From assembly GCF_002150785.1 (NCBI RefSeq), contig NZ_MTAZ01000019.1, positions 62,001 to 126,000 of the forward strand: a stretch of 64,000 nucleotides of DNA, read 5' to 3'. The notes beneath the pieces are model-generated. The model was not told where the DNA came from and ran no database searches. It saw nothing but the letters and a program-made list of their open reading frames with translations. The translations under genes were made by a program, and so were the position numbers. The first letter of the stretch is position 1. The number at the start of each line of letters is the position of its first letter. Shown in pieces: positions 45,288 through 55,920 of this stretch. Origin of the DNA: Arenibacter amylolyticus (GTDB lineage Bacteria > Bacteroidota > Bacteroidia > Flavobacteriales > Flavobacteriaceae).

Positions 45288-46664
45288 ATGTCCATGCACA
45301 AAGTAGATTTTGAAATGGTAGAAATGACCTTGGATGTCATGAAATATGCCATTGGTAGACTCACTCATCCTGCTCCAGAATTGGGGAAGCCCAAAAAAGA
45401 GGAGGAGTTAAAAGCCTTGGTAGGGGAAACCATTACACCTTTGGGAATAGGGGGCGAGAAAGCCTTTAATCTGTTTAAGGATGAACTGCTAAAGGCCACC
45501 GTTCCTATAGACCATCCCAGGCATTTGGCATTTGTGCCGGCATCCCCAACCAAGGCTGCCGTAATGTTCGATCTGGTTACTTCGGCATCTAGCATCCACG
45601 GTGCTTATTGGATGGAAGGGGCTGGTGGAATATTTTGTGAAAACGAGGCCATGAAATGGTTGGTGTCCTTAACGGGTTTGCCAAGTGGAGCCTTTGGGGT
45701 GTTCACTAGTGGAGGTACCGCAGCCAATCTCTCGGCCATGGTAACGGCGCGGGAATATTGGCGGAAAAATCCAGATAATCGGAATAAGAAAGGGATTATT
45801 ATTACTTCTAGCGGTGCCCACTCTTCCGTTAAAGCAATGGCGAAGGTGATAGATTGTGATGTGCTTTTGGTGGAGACGGAAGAAGAGATGACCGCGAAGG
45901 CCCTTCAGGAAAAAATAGCCTCCCTAGACCCATTAGAGCGTCAGCGTTTGTTTGCCATAGTAGCTACTGGAGGTACAACCAATGCAGGAATTATAGATGA
46001 CCTTTGGGGCATAGGTAAGCTATGTGAGGAGGAGCATCTTTGGTTTCATGTAGATGCTGCCTATGGGGGAGGGGCTTTGGCATCCGAAAAGGCTAGACCT
46101 CTGTTTAAGGGCTTGGAAAAAGCAGATAGTATTACCATTGACCCGCATAAATGGCTTTTTTCTCCCTATGATTGCGGTGCTATTTTGTATAAGCAACCAG
46201 AACTTGCCAAGGAAGCACACTCTCAAGAGGGATCCTATTTGGAAATTTTTAATGACGAAGGGGCTCGCGGATTTAATCCTTCCGATTATCAAATACAGCT
46301 TACCCGTAGGGTTCGGGGCTTGCCGCTCTGGTTTTCATTAGCCGTTCACGGTACTGATAAATACGCGTGGGCAGTGGAGCGGGGAATGGAGTTGGCTCAA
46401 ATAGCTGGAGAATTAATTACCAAAAACCCATTGGTAGAATTAGTAAGAGATCCCAGCCTCTCATGCGTGCTCTTTAGAAGGGTGGGGTGGACCGCACAGG
46501 ATTATAGGGGCTGGACGTACAAAAACCATCGGGAGGGATTTGCGCTGGTGACGCCTACTAAATATAAAATAGCAGGGAAGTTTGAAACGGTAGCTAGGTT
46601 TTGCTTTATTAACCCCGCAACCACCCAAGAGGATATTGCCATGATCTTGGAGTCCATGGAATAG
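45288..46664 (+). CDS. PLP-dependent decarboxylase (group II, aromatic/glutamate type)
   Basis: 458 residues. The PLP site is DPHKWLFSPYDCGAI with the Schiff-base Lys; DAAYGGGALAS supplies the Asp that pairs with the pyridine ring and TSGGTAANLSAMVTAR binds the phosphate. This is the group II amino acid decarboxylase fold (Pfam Pyridoxal_deC), which includes glutamate, aromatic amino acid and 2,4-diaminobutyrate decarboxylases. The substrate cannot be chosen from motifs. Converges with the PNPOx-like gene, which may be coincidental although that enzyme makes PLP in other organisms. Confidence 0.9.
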   Translation: MSMHKVDFEMVEMTLDVMKYAIGRLTHPAPELGKPKKEEELKALVGETITPLGIGGEKAFNLFKDELLKATVPIDHPRHLAFVPASPTKAAVMFDLVTSASSIHGAYWMEGAGGIFCENEAMKWLVSLTGLPSGAFGVFTSGGTAANLSAMVTAREYWRKNPDNRNKKGIIITSSGAHSSVKAMAKVIDCDVLLVETEEEMTAKALQEKIASLDPLERQRLFAIVATGGTTNAGIIDDLWGIGKLCEEEHLWFHVDAAYGGGALASEKARPLFKGLEKADSITIDPHKWLFSPYDCGAILYKQPELAKEAHSQEGSYLEIFNDEGARGFNPSDYQIQLTRRVRGLPLWFSLAVHGTDKYAWAVERGMELAQIAGELITKNPLVELVRDPSLSCVLFRRVGWTAQDYRGWTYKNHREGFALVTPTKYKIAGKFETVARFCFINPATTQEDIAMILESME

Positions 46665-46681
46665 GGCAACGATAAAAAACA

Positions 46682-47227
46682 CTAGGGAACCAAAAATTCG
46701 CCTTCCCATCCGTAGTCTAGTTTTGAGAAGAAGACGCGGGTGTGGTCGGGTATTCCTAACTGTAAGTATTCTATTTTAAAGGGGGTGATCTTCACAATAC
46801 AAAAATGATTTTCCGAGGGGAGGTACTCCAACTTGCCCGGACTTGCTATGGTGCTTCCGGGCGATTTAAGGGTGGTGTATTCTTTTTTAGCCAGCTCTGG
46901 GATGGAACTCCAATAAGCTTTCTTGGTGGCTTCATCACTTTTAAAATCAGCTATTCCCTCTATCCTAAGTTGCATTAGTTTTTCGGGATGATAAAGGAGG
47001 AGGCTTACTTTGTTGTTTTCTTTGATATGGGTGATTTTTTTTGAGCGTTTATCCGTAAAAAAAATAATGTTTAAATCACTATCTACCTCTCGCATTACCA
47101 CGGTGCGGAGTCGTGCTACATGGTCTAGGCCCACGGTGGCAAAGGTGAAGTATCTAAAAGGATGGTCCTTTTCAGTAGGGCCTTTTAGTAGTTCCTGACT
47201 AATCTGCTCAAAGTAATCCGTTCCCAT
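46682..47227 (-). CDS. Pyridoxamine 5'-phosphate oxidase-like FMN-binding protein
   Basis: 181 residues, split-barrel FMN fold. RYFTFATVGLDHVARLRTVVMREVD and FTDKRSKKITHIKENNKVSLLLYHPEKLMQLRIEG match the N-terminal half of PNPOx. The C-terminal PdxH signature (RxPxxW-type) is missing, and the chain is shorter than PdxH (about 215), so this is a general PNPOx-like flavoprotein (Alr4036-type) rather than certain PdxH. It converges with the PLP decarboxylase gene and the two stop codons are 17 bases apart. Function unproven. Confidence 0.85.
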   Translation of the reverse strand: MGTDYFEQISQELLKGPTEKDHPFRYFTFATVGLDHVARLRTVVMREVDSDLNIIFFTDKRSKKITHIKENNKVSLLLYHPEKLMQLRIEGIADFKSDEATKKAYWSSIPELAKKEYTTLKSPGSTIASPGKLEYLPSENHFCIVKITPFKIEYLQLGIPDHTRVFFSKLDYGWEGEFLVP

Positions 47228-47467
47228 GATGTTTGTTGTTTGTGGAAATAAAGTTAAAAATAAAAAGTTGATTATAAACTGCTTTTTATTTTTCAGTAGT
47301 ATCCATGGAGGCTGAGGAGGGGAGCTTCTTAGTGAAAATTTTTTCCCATAGAATCTAAAAGGAGGTTTAGGTATACAGTAGCAAGTTTGCCCGTTTACAT
47401 TGGTTGGGCATCTGTATATTTAGGCCATATTGTTTTAATTAATCAGGATAGATGTAAATTAAATAGG

Positions 47468-47475
47468 TATTTTTG
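47468..47475 (+). promoter_or_regulatory. -7 promoter box upstream of guaA (distal copy)
   Basis: TATTTTTG, exact TAnnTTTG, about 75 bases before the ATG. It gives a leader of about 70 nt. No TTG at -33 was found. It is one of two copies of an 11-base repeat. Confidence 0.5.
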
Positions 47476-47539
47476 CCCTCATTTATGATGGTTTTCATAA
47501 ATATCTATTAAACATGTTTTTCTAAATTTTTCAAATTAC

Positions 47540-47547
47540 TATTTTTG
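47540..47547 (+). promoter_or_regulatory. -7 promoter box touching the guaA start (proximal copy)
   Basis: TATTTTTG followed by CCC and the ATG. A transcript starting at the usual distance would be leaderless or begin inside the start codon. It may be a decoy copy of the distal box or a genuine leaderless promoter. Confidence 0.35.
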
Positions 47548-47550
47548 CCC

Positions 47551-49083
47551 ATGCAAAATAACGTCCTCATTTTAGATTTTGGTTCCCAGTATACACAGCT
47601 CATTGCTAGAAGAGTTAGGGAGCTTAATATTTTCTGCGAAATTAAACCGTACAACCATTTACCCGAAGATTTATCGGAGTATAAGGCCGTGATTCTTTCT
47701 GGGTCCCCGTTTTCAGTTAGGGCTGAAGATGCTCCCAATCCGGACCTGTCCCAGATAAAAGGCAAGAAGCCACTTTTGGCAGTTTGTTATGGAGCTCAGT
47801 ATTTGGCACATCACAACGGAGGAAAGGTAGCTCCTTCCAGTACTCGGGAATACGGTAGAGCAACGCTATCGTTCATCAATCATAAAGAGTCGTTTTTCGA
47901 CGGAATTTCAGAAGGAAGCCAGGTATGGATGAGCCATAGCGATACCATAAAAGAACTACCTGCTAATTCCACTAGATTGGCCAGTACTCCCGATGTGGAA
48001 AATGCTGCCTATAAAATAGACGGAGAGGAAACCTACGGAATCCAATTCCACCCAGAGGTTTATCACACAACGGACGGAAAGCAACTATTAGAGAACTTCC
48101 TAGTTCATATTGCCGGTTTAGAGCAATCATGGACTCCAGATTCCTTTGTGGAGACCACAGTAGCTCAATTAAAGGAGAAAATAGGAGACGAAAAGGTGAT
48201 CCTAGGACTTTCTGGTGGGGTAGATTCCACAGTAGCAGCAGTTCTCTTGCATAAGGCAATTGGGAAACACTTACACTGTATCTTTGTAAACAACGGATTA
48301 CTTCGTAAAAATGAATTCCAGGCGGTACTGGATCAGTACGAAGGAATGGGATTAAATGTTAAAGGAGTAGACGCTTCGGCACGCTTTTTGGATAATTTAG
48401 GAGGAGTAAGTGACCCAGAGGCCAAAAGAAAAACGATTGGTAGGGTGTTTGTAGAGGTTTTTGACGATGAATCCCACAAGGTAGAAGATGCCAAATGGTT
48501 GGCGCAAGGAACCATCTATCCAGATGTTATTGAATCGGTTTCTGCCACAGGAGGACCATCTGCAACCATTAAAAGTCACCATAATGTGGGCGGATTGCCA
48601 GATTATATGAAACTGAAGGTGGTAGAGCCCTTGAGAATGTTGTTTAAGGATGAGGTGAGAAGAGTAGGTGCTAGCTTGGGTATAGATAAAGAATTGTTGG
48701 GAAGACATCCTTTTCCAGGACCTGGATTGGCAATACGTATTTTGGGGGATATTACCCGAGAAAAGGTTGCTATCCTTCAGGAAGTGGATGCCATTTTCAT
48801 AAACGGACTCAAAGAATGGGGTCTTTATGACAAGGTTTGGCAAGCAGGTGCCATGCTTCTACCCGTAAATAGTGTAGGGGTAATGGGAGATGAGCGTACC
48901 TATGAGAAATGTGTAGCATTGAGAGCCGTTGAAAGTACGGACGGGATGACAGCAGATTGGGTGAACTTACCTTATGAGTTTTTACAAAAAACCTCCAACG
49001 ACATCATCAATAAGGTGCGAGGGGTAAATAGGGTTGTATACGATATTAGTTCCAAGCCACCGGCAACCATTGAGTGGGAATAG
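47551..49083 (+). CDS. guaA: GMP synthase (glutamine-hydrolysing)
   Basis: 510 residues from the [16 protein letters not shown]; an in-frame TTG two codons earlier is not needed. Class I glutamine amidotransferase domain ([12 protein letters not shown] with the Cys nucleophile, FHPEVYHT with His and Glu), then the ATP-pyrophosphatase domain ([16 protein letters not shown]) and the C-terminal dimerisation domain ending KPPATIEWE. It converts XMP to GMP. Alone on its strand between PNPOx and the LysM gene. Confidence 0.97.
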   Translation: MQNNVLILDFGSQYTQLIARRVRELNIFCEIKPYNHLPEDLSEYKAVILSGSPFSVRAEDAPNPDLSQIKGKKPLLAVCYGAQYLAHHNGGKVAPSSTREYGRATLSFINHKESFFDGISEGSQVWMSHSDTIKELPANSTRLASTPDVENAAYKIDGEETYGIQFHPEVYHTTDGKQLLENFLVHIAGLEQSWTPDSFVETTVAQLKEKIGDEKVILGLSGGVDSTVAAVLLHKAIGKHLHCIFVNNGLLRKNEFQAVLDQYEGMGLNVKGVDASARFLDNLGGVSDPEAKRKTIGRVFVEVFDDESHKVEDAKWLAQGTIYPDVIESVSATGGPSATIKSHHNVGGLPDYMKLKVVEPLRMLFKDEVRRVGASLGIDKELLGRHPFPGPGLAIRILGDITREKVAILQEVDAIFINGLKEWGLYDKVWQAGAMLLPVNSVGVMGDERTYEKCVALRAVESTDGMTADWVNLPYEFLQKTSNDIINKVRGVNRVVYDISSKPPATIEWE

Positions 49084-49106
49084 GATCTAGTTAGGAAGAA
49101 TAAACC

Positions 49107-49114
49107 TATATTTG
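49107..49114 (+). promoter_or_regulatory. Possible -7 promoter box for the LysM/PBP gene
   Basis: TATATTTG, exact TAnnTTTG, about 95 bases before the start codon. The hairpin 49116-49160 begins immediately behind it and would be in the leader. No TTG at -33. Confidence 0.3.
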
Positions 49115-49115
49115 G

Positions 49116-49160
49116 AGGTCATTTTATTATGCAATGTCATTAGTTGCGGTAAAATGACCT
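49116..49160 (+). terminator. Hairpin after guaA, possible terminator
   Basis: Perfect 11-bp inverted repeat AGGTCATTTTA / TAAAATGACCT with a 23-nt loop, 33 bases after the guaA stop. It lacks a long T run, so termination is uncertain. Confidence 0.4.
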
Positions 49161-49206
49161 TTGCCAAATGGTGTCTAATTGCGTTTAATCTATAAAATCC
49201 AGGATA

Positions 49207-51387
49207 GTGAAATTAACTACAAAAGCAATATGTATGACCATGCTCCTTCTATTGGTTGGGGTAGGTGCTGTTGCACAAAAATTCACCACCCATTCTGTGA
49301 AGAAAGGGGAGACATTGGAGAGTATTGCAAAACAATACAAGGTTTCTGAACTTGGTATTTTAAAATACAATAAGGAGGTAAAAAAAGGTCAGCCAATAAG
49401 TACCAATACTATCCTTGTTATTCCGATGGGGGAAACGCCCCAAGGACCCGTTGTGCAAAAAGATGCGGAAGAGGAAAGTAGGATAGGTGCCTTGTTGGAG
49501 AAAATGCAGGGGGAAGATGTAGAAAAAGGAAGACCAGACCCGGTTGGGTTTATATCGCATAGAACCAGAAGAAGGGAAACACTCTACGGTATTGCTAAAA
49601 AATATCAGGTTAGCGAAAACGATATTAAGCGGTATAATAGGGAGTTGTATTCGGTTCAGTTGAAAAAAGGTATGACTCTTAAGATTCCCAAATACAGGAA
49701 AGAAAGGGAGCCAGAGGTAGAATATTTGGAAGAGGATTTCGAAATTCATTCCGTACAGCCAAAAGAGACTAGGTGGAGTATCGCCTATAGATACGGTATT
49801 ACCTTGGATAGTCTGTTGGTCTTAAATCCAGACCTTTCCAAAACCACCGATTATTTGGCCACTGGGCAAGAGCTCTTGGTGCCTAAACTTATAAAAGGGA
49901 AAATCAAGAATCAACAAACCCAATTGTATACCTCCTATACGGTTCCTCCAAAACAGACCTTTTATAGTTTGGAGAAAAAGTTTGGAGTTACTGCAGAGGA
50001 AATTGTAAAATTAAACCCCCAAATTAGCGAACGAGGTGGATTAAAAGAGGGGATGGTACTTCAGATCCCCGTGAAATCCGGGCTTACGAACGCAGTAAAT
50101 ACGGAGAATTACAATTTTTACGAAGTAAAGCCAAAGCAAACCGAATTTTCACTTACCCGAAAATTAGGACTTACCTATAGGGAATTGTTGGAGTTGAATC
50201 CCGACCTAAAAAATGGATTGAAAGCGGGGATGATCTTGAAGCTGCCAAAGGACCAAACCGGGAATTTTGAGGTGAAAAATGCCCTTATTCTCGATAGAAT
50301 CAATATGGTAGATAGTATTAATCCGCTCTATAGTCCAAAATTGATGTTTTTACTGCCTTTTAGGCTAGATAGGCTCAATTTAAATGATACCGTTTCTGTA
50401 ACCAATGCCATTCAGAAAAGGAAAGATGTAAGGTATAGCCTCGGGTTGTATTCGGGGGCGTTAATTGCTATCGATTCTCTGGCCAAATTGGGGGTTTCGG
50501 TGGAGGTGAAAACCTATGACACAGAGCTTAGTAGAAATCGTACCAAGGCTATTGTACAACGAGAAAACCTTCATGGGGTCTCTGCTATATTTGGACCACT
50601 AGATCCGGAGTCTGTTAAGGAGGTAGCTTTGCAGGCTGCTAACTATAAGGTGCCGGTGGTAGCTCCGTTGGCAGAGGGTAGCGACTTAAGCTTAAGCAAT
50701 GTGTTTTTTGCCCTACCTTCTAGAGCGGTAATGCAGGATCAGCTATTGGATTATGTTTCCAATAATAGAACGGATCAAAAGATTATAGTTATCGCCGATT
50801 CACAAAATAAGAATACTGAGGCCACTTTACTTAGAAAGTTTCCTGGGGCTACTACGCTGACCTTAAAGGAAGATAGAACTTTAAATATCGATCAGATTTC
50901 CGCTTCCCTATCGGATAAAACCGAAAACTTTGTTTTCTTGGAAACAAATCAAGCCAATGTGGTGCACCATGTGGCATCCTTGCTGAATTCCTTTATAAGT
51001 GATAAGGTAACGATCAGGCTATTTACTACTAATAAAAATGTAGCATTCGACAATGAGGTAGTGTCCTACTCACATATGTCTAATTTAAGGTTTACCTATC
51101 CTTCCGCATCCCGGGAAGTGGGGAACAATTCATTTACTAGGGCCTACAGGGCTAAGTTTGGAGCAGAACCGGATATGTATGCGGTTAGAGGTTTTGATAT
51201 TGCCTACGACCTTTTATTGAAATTAGCCTATAAAAACAATTTGATGGATGCCTCCAAACTTATAGGAGGTACGGAATATACGGGTAATAAGTTTGATTAC
51301 GTTCAGAAAATCAACTCCGGGTATTTTAATAATGCCGCTTATATTATGGGATTCCAGGATATGAAAGTGGTAGAAATAACAGAATAA
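49207..51387 (+). CDS. Five-LysM protein with a periplasmic-binding-protein-like domain
   Basis: 726 residues. GTG start with a Lys-rich n-region and a signal peptide (about 1-24, …LLLLVGVGAVAQ). Five LysM modules bind glycan strands: about 28-73, 116-161, 179-226, 243-288 and 304-347, each with the pattern KxxETLxxIAKxYxVS … LxIP. The C-terminal half (378-726) has the type I periplasmic-binding fold seen in LivJ/LpoA-like proteins (LGLYSGALIAIDSLAKLGV; VSAIFGPLDPESVKEVALQAAN; VPVVAPLAEGS). This architecture, LysM plus PBP1, recurs in Flavobacteriia and suggests a peptidoglycan-anchored sensor or regulator, possibly an LpoA-like activator of a synthase (inference). The OsmC gene begins 3 bases after the stop. 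Confidence 0.85.
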   Translation: MKLTTKAICMTMLLLLVGVGAVAQKFTTHSVKKGETLESIAKQYKVSELGILKYNKEVKKGQPISTNTILVIPMGETPQGPVVQKDAEEESRIGALLEKMQGEDVEKGRPDPVGFISHRTRRRETLYGIAKKYQVSENDIKRYNRELYSVQLKKGMTLKIPKYRKEREPEVEYLEEDFEIHSVQPKETRWSIAYRYGITLDSLLVLNPDLSKTTDYLATGQELLVPKLIKGKIKNQQTQLYTSYTVPPKQTFYSLEKKFGVTAEEIVKLNPQISERGGLKEGMVLQIPVKSGLTNAVNTENYNFYEVKPKQTEFSLTRKLGLTYRELLELNPDLKNGLKAGMILKLPKDQTGNFEVKNALILDRINMVDSINPLYSPKLMFLLPFRLDRLNLNDTVSVTNAIQKRKDVRYSLGLYSGALIAIDSLAKLGVSVEVKTYDTELSRNRTKAIVQRENLHGVSAIFGPLDPESVKEVALQAANYKVPVVAPLAEGSDLSLSNVFFALPSRAVMQDQLLDYVSNNRTDQKIIVIADSQNKNTEATLLRKFPGATTLTLKEDRTLNIDQISASLSDKTENFVFLETNQANVVHHVASLLNSFISDKVTIRLFTTNKNVAFDNEVVSYSHMSNLRFTYPSASREVGNNSFTRAYRAKFGAEPDMYAVRGFDIAYDLLLKLAYKNNLMDASKLIGGTEYTGNKFDYVQKINSGYFNNAAYIMGFQDMKVVEITE

Positions 51388-51389
51388 AT

Positions 51390-51794
51390 ATGACTTCCAA
51401 AGTAACCTATTTAGGAGATTTAAGAACAAATTGTGAGCACCTGCTATCGGGTAATAAATTTGTTACCGATGCGCCCTTGGATAACCATGGACTTGGGCAG
51501 GCTTTTTCGCCTACGGATACCATAGCTACCGGCTTGGCAAGTTGTATGTTTTCCGTAATGGGGATAAAAGCAAGAGACCTAGAGGTAAATCTTATAGATT
51601 CCGTTGCGGAAGTAACCAAATTTATGGAAGCAGACCCTAGGCGGATTGTAAGGATAGATGTGAACTTTAATTTGCCCAAAGATATTTCCGATAAAAACAG
51701 GAAAATATTGGAGCATACTGCCCGGACCTGCCCGGTTCACTATAGCCTTCATCCAGATATTGTTAGGAATATTTCCTTTAATTGGGTGCTCTAA
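51390..51794 (+). CDS. OsmC/Ohr family peroxiredoxin-like protein
   Basis: 134 residues. The two catalytic cysteines are visible in LASCMFSVMGIKA and HTARTCPVHYSLHP; they reduce organic hydroperoxides in this family using lipoyl or other thiols. The OsmC side chain pattern (N-terminal sheet TSKVTYLGDLRT, then DAPLDNHGLGQAFSPTD) fits. Starts 3 bases after the LysM gene, so it is in the same operon; the link between the two is unexplained. Confidence 0.9.
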   Translation: MTSKVTYLGDLRTNCEHLLSGNKFVTDAPLDNHGLGQAFSPTDTIATGLASCMFSVMGIKARDLEVNLIDSVAEVTKFMEADPRRIVRIDVNFNLPKDISDKNRKILEHTARTCPVHYSLHPDIVRNISFNWVL

Positions 51795-51858
51795 ATACTT
51801 ATTTAATCACATTTTCTTTAAGGGGAAACCTCCATGCGCTTTAATTGCATTGCCAGTT

Positions 51859-52095
51859 ATGAATCTAGTTCCAGATAAAAAACATTTAATAGAATTGGCG
51901 CATTACCGCATGCCTTTTGGGAAATTTAAAGGAAGGTATCTAGTAGACCTGCCAGAACCCTATTTGGTATGGTTTCAACAAAGTGGTTTTCCCGGGGGAA
52001 AGTTAGGAGATCTGCTAAAATCCATGCTGGAAATTAAAATAAACGGATTGGAAGGGTTAATTCGCAAAATTCAAAAAGATTTTCCACGGTATTAA
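51859..52095 (+). CDS. DUF3820 family protein
   Basis: 78 residues from MNLVPDKKHL; a longer frame beginning upstream overlaps osmC and is rejected. The DUF3820 landmarks are AHYRMPFGKFKGRYLVDLPEPYLVWF and SGFPGGKLGDLL. The family (including the E. coli YfgJ-neighbour-type small proteins) has no proven function; the exonuclease-associated FGKYKG motif suggests nucleic acid or nucleotide interaction (inference). Follows osmC after 64 bp in the same direction. Confidence 0.85.
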   Translation: MNLVPDKKHLIELAHYRMPFGKFKGRYLVDLPEPYLVWFQQSGFPGGKLGDLLKSMLEIKINGLEGLIRKIQKDFPRY

Positions 52096-52118
52096 CTATA
52101 AATTGTGATTGCAATTCG

Positions 52119-52126
52119 TATTTTTG
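52119..52126 (+). promoter_or_regulatory. Probable -7 promoter box of pyrG
   Basis: TATTTTTG, exact TAnnTTTG, 30 bases before the pyrG ATG and identical to the guaA and mnmA boxes. No -33 TTG at the right spacing; a TTG 13 bases upstream is too close. Confidence 0.5.
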
Positions 52127-52149
52127 CTCGCGTTAAGAATTCAACCTAA

Positions 52150-53778
<1,629 letters not shown>

Positions 53779-53896
53779 GCAGCCGTCCAGTAAACTAGCA
53801 ATTCGGAATTGGACTTTTATTACAAACTAAAAACCTCGCGCTAATTCGACACAGGTGTTCGGATTGGGCAAAAGATCAAGTAAAATAATACGTTAG

Positions 53897-55753
53897 ATGG
53901 AAGAGAATAAATTGGATTTAAACACCATTATCGGCTTTGTGCTGATATTTGGAATCCTTGTTTTTATGTTTTGGCAAAACCAACCTACCCCAGAAGAGTT
54001 GGAAGCGCAAAAAGCCAAACAAGAACAAATAGAGGCTGCCAAAACGGTACCGGCCGAGGCTAATAATACGGTACCTGTAGAGGCAATTCCGGTAAATGCC
54101 AACGATTCAATTGCTGTTGCCAATTATAAAAATGCCATGGGTGCGTTTGGATATACCACCCCCAACGAGGGAACTACCGTTTTGGAAAACGACTTGCTTT
54201 ATTTGGAAATAAGCAATAGAGGTGGACAGATCGTAGAGGCAAGAATGAAGGAATTTGTTACTTACGATTCTATTCCTGTTTATCTGATAAAGGATAATAA
54301 TTCTAGTTTTGGACTTTCCTTTTCTACCTCAGATAATAGGGTGCTAAATTCTAAAGACCTCTATTTTGAACCATCCTTATCTACTTCCGGAGATTTACAG
54401 GTATTGTCCATGAAGGCCAAGGTATCTGCAGATAAGTACTTGGAGTATAGGTATGAGATGAAACCAGAAGAGTATTTAGTCGGATTCCAAGTGCGTTCAC
54501 AAGGGCTTAACGGGATAATAAACAGTAATAATCCCATTAATTTAGATTGGAGATTAAAGGGAATACGACACTCTAAAAGTGTACAGTACGAGAATAGGTA
54601 TACCAGACTTACCTACAACCATAGTAAAGGTAAAATAAGTAAACTCTCCGAAGGAAGTACGGACGAAGAATTAGAAAATGATGTGAAGTGGTTGTCGTAC
54701 AGACAACATTTCTTTAGTTCCATTTTGGCTAATCCCAACAATTTTGAATCGGCTAAATTGCAGTCGGTTAATTTAGTGGAGGAAGAAAGTCCTAGCCAAG
54801 GTTTTACCAAGGAATTTGCAGCAGAAATACCCTTAAAATTAGAAGCTGGGGAGCTAGCCTATAATTTAAATTGGTATTACGGACCTACAGATGTAAAGGT
54901 TTTGGCACAGTACAAGGAGTTGGGCCTTGAAGATTCTATTCCCTTTGGATGGGGAATCTTTGGATGGATTAACCGATATATGTTTACCCCCATATATACT
55001 TTCTTAAGTTCGTTTTTACCTTATGGAATTGCGATTGTGGTTATGACCATTCTTGTGAGATTGGCCATGTCACCAGTAACCTATAAGTCTTATTTGTCCC
55101 AGGCTAAGATGAAGGTGTTAAAGCCAGAAATTACCGAGCTTAATGAGAAGCACAAGGACAATCCTATGAAGAAGCAGCAAGAAACCATGAAGCTTTACAG
55201 TAAAGCAGGGGTGAGTCCTATGAGTGGTTGTGTGCCTGCATTGTTGCAGATGCCTATATTTTACGCACTGTTTATGTTCTTCCCTACTTCCTTTGCCATG
55301 AGGCAAAAGTCTTTCTTGTGGGCAGAAGATCTTTCGTCCTATGATGCCATAGCTCAATTGCCATTCACTATACCGTTTTACGGGGATCACGTAAGTTTGT
55401 TCCCAATTTTGGCCTCCCTTGCGATCTTCTTTTATATGATGATGACTACTGGTCAGAACATGCAGACCCAGCCGGGAATGCCAAATATGAAGTTCATTCT
55501 TTATCTGTCGCCCTTAATGATGTTGTTCTTCTTTAACAACTATGCTAGTGGACTGAGTTTGTACTACTTTGTTTCCAACTTAATTACCATTTTGATCATG
55601 TTAGTAATTAGGAAGTTTATTTTGGATGAGGATAAGATCCATGCCCAGATTCAAGAGAACAAAAAGAAACCAAAAAAGGAAAGCAAGTTCCAACGAAAAA
55701 TGAGGGAAATGATGGAGCAGGCCGAGGAACAGAAGAAATTAGGGAAGAAGTAA
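53897..55753 (+). CDS. yidC: Membrane protein insertase YidC
   Basis: 618 residues. N-terminal anchor (about 11-25), an acidic spacer (ELEAQKAKQEQIEAAKTVP), the large periplasmic beta-sandwich P1 domain (about 80-350) and the five-helix insertase core (about 355-580) with LVRLAMSPVTYKSYLSQAKMKVLKPEI and NFMPVF-region equivalents (MQMPIFYALFMFFP). The basic C-terminal tail (KKPKKESKFQRKMREMMEQAEEQKKLGKK) reaches toward the ribosome. It inserts Sec-dependent and independent membrane proteins. Ends in a rho-independent terminator. Confidence 0.96.
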   Translation: MEENKLDLNTIIGFVLIFGILVFMFWQNQPTPEELEAQKAKQEQIEAAKTVPAEANNTVPVEAIPVNANDSIAVANYKNAMGAFGYTTPNEGTTVLENDLLYLEISNRGGQIVEARMKEFVTYDSIPVYLIKDNNSSFGLSFSTSDNRVLNSKDLYFEPSLSTSGDLQVLSMKAKVSADKYLEYRYEMKPEEYLVGFQVRSQGLNGIINSNNPINLDWRLKGIRHSKSVQYENRYTRLTYNHSKGKISKLSEGSTDEELENDVKWLSYRQHFFSSILANPNNFESAKLQSVNLVEEESPSQGFTKEFAAEIPLKLEAGELAYNLNWYYGPTDVKVLAQYKELGLEDSIPFGWGIFGWINRYMFTPIYTFLSSFLPYGIAIVVMTILVRLAMSPVTYKSYLSQAKMKVLKPEITELNEKHKDNPMKKQQETMKLYSKAGVSPMSGCVPALLQMPIFYALFMFFPTSFAMRQKSFLWAEDLSSYDAIAQLPFTIPFYGDHVSLFPILASLAIFFYMMMTTGQNMQTQPGMPNMKFILYLSPLMMLFFFNNYASGLSLYYFVSNLITILIMLVIRKFILDEDKIHAQIQENKKKPKKESKFQRKMREMMEQAEEQKKLGKK

Positions 55754-55774
55754 CAATTTCACCCTTATAAGAAT

Positions 55775-55817
55775 AAGCTCCCAAGATTCGATATAAAATC
55801 GAGCCTTGGGAGCTTTT
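55775..55817 (+). terminator. Rho-independent terminator of yidC
   Basis: Long imperfect stem (arms 55775-55792 and 55798-55815, with core AAGCTCCCAAG / CTTGGGAGCTT) followed by a T run, 20 bases after the yidC stop. Confidence 0.85.
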
Positions 55818-55920
55818 TGTTTGTTGAGCTTTGTGACTTAAAGTAGCTATCTCATGGAGGCGTTATGGACTATAGGCGTTAACATAATCGTTTGGTACTC
55901 CCTATGCATTATCACAGCTA

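Larger units (their letters stand above)
47228..47550. other. 323-bp divergent intergenic region before guaA
   Basis: Carries two copies of TATTTTTGCCC (47468-47478 and 47540-47550), the second touching the guaA ATG. No purine riboswitch is recognisable, and no gene or terminator was found. Confidence 0.5.
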
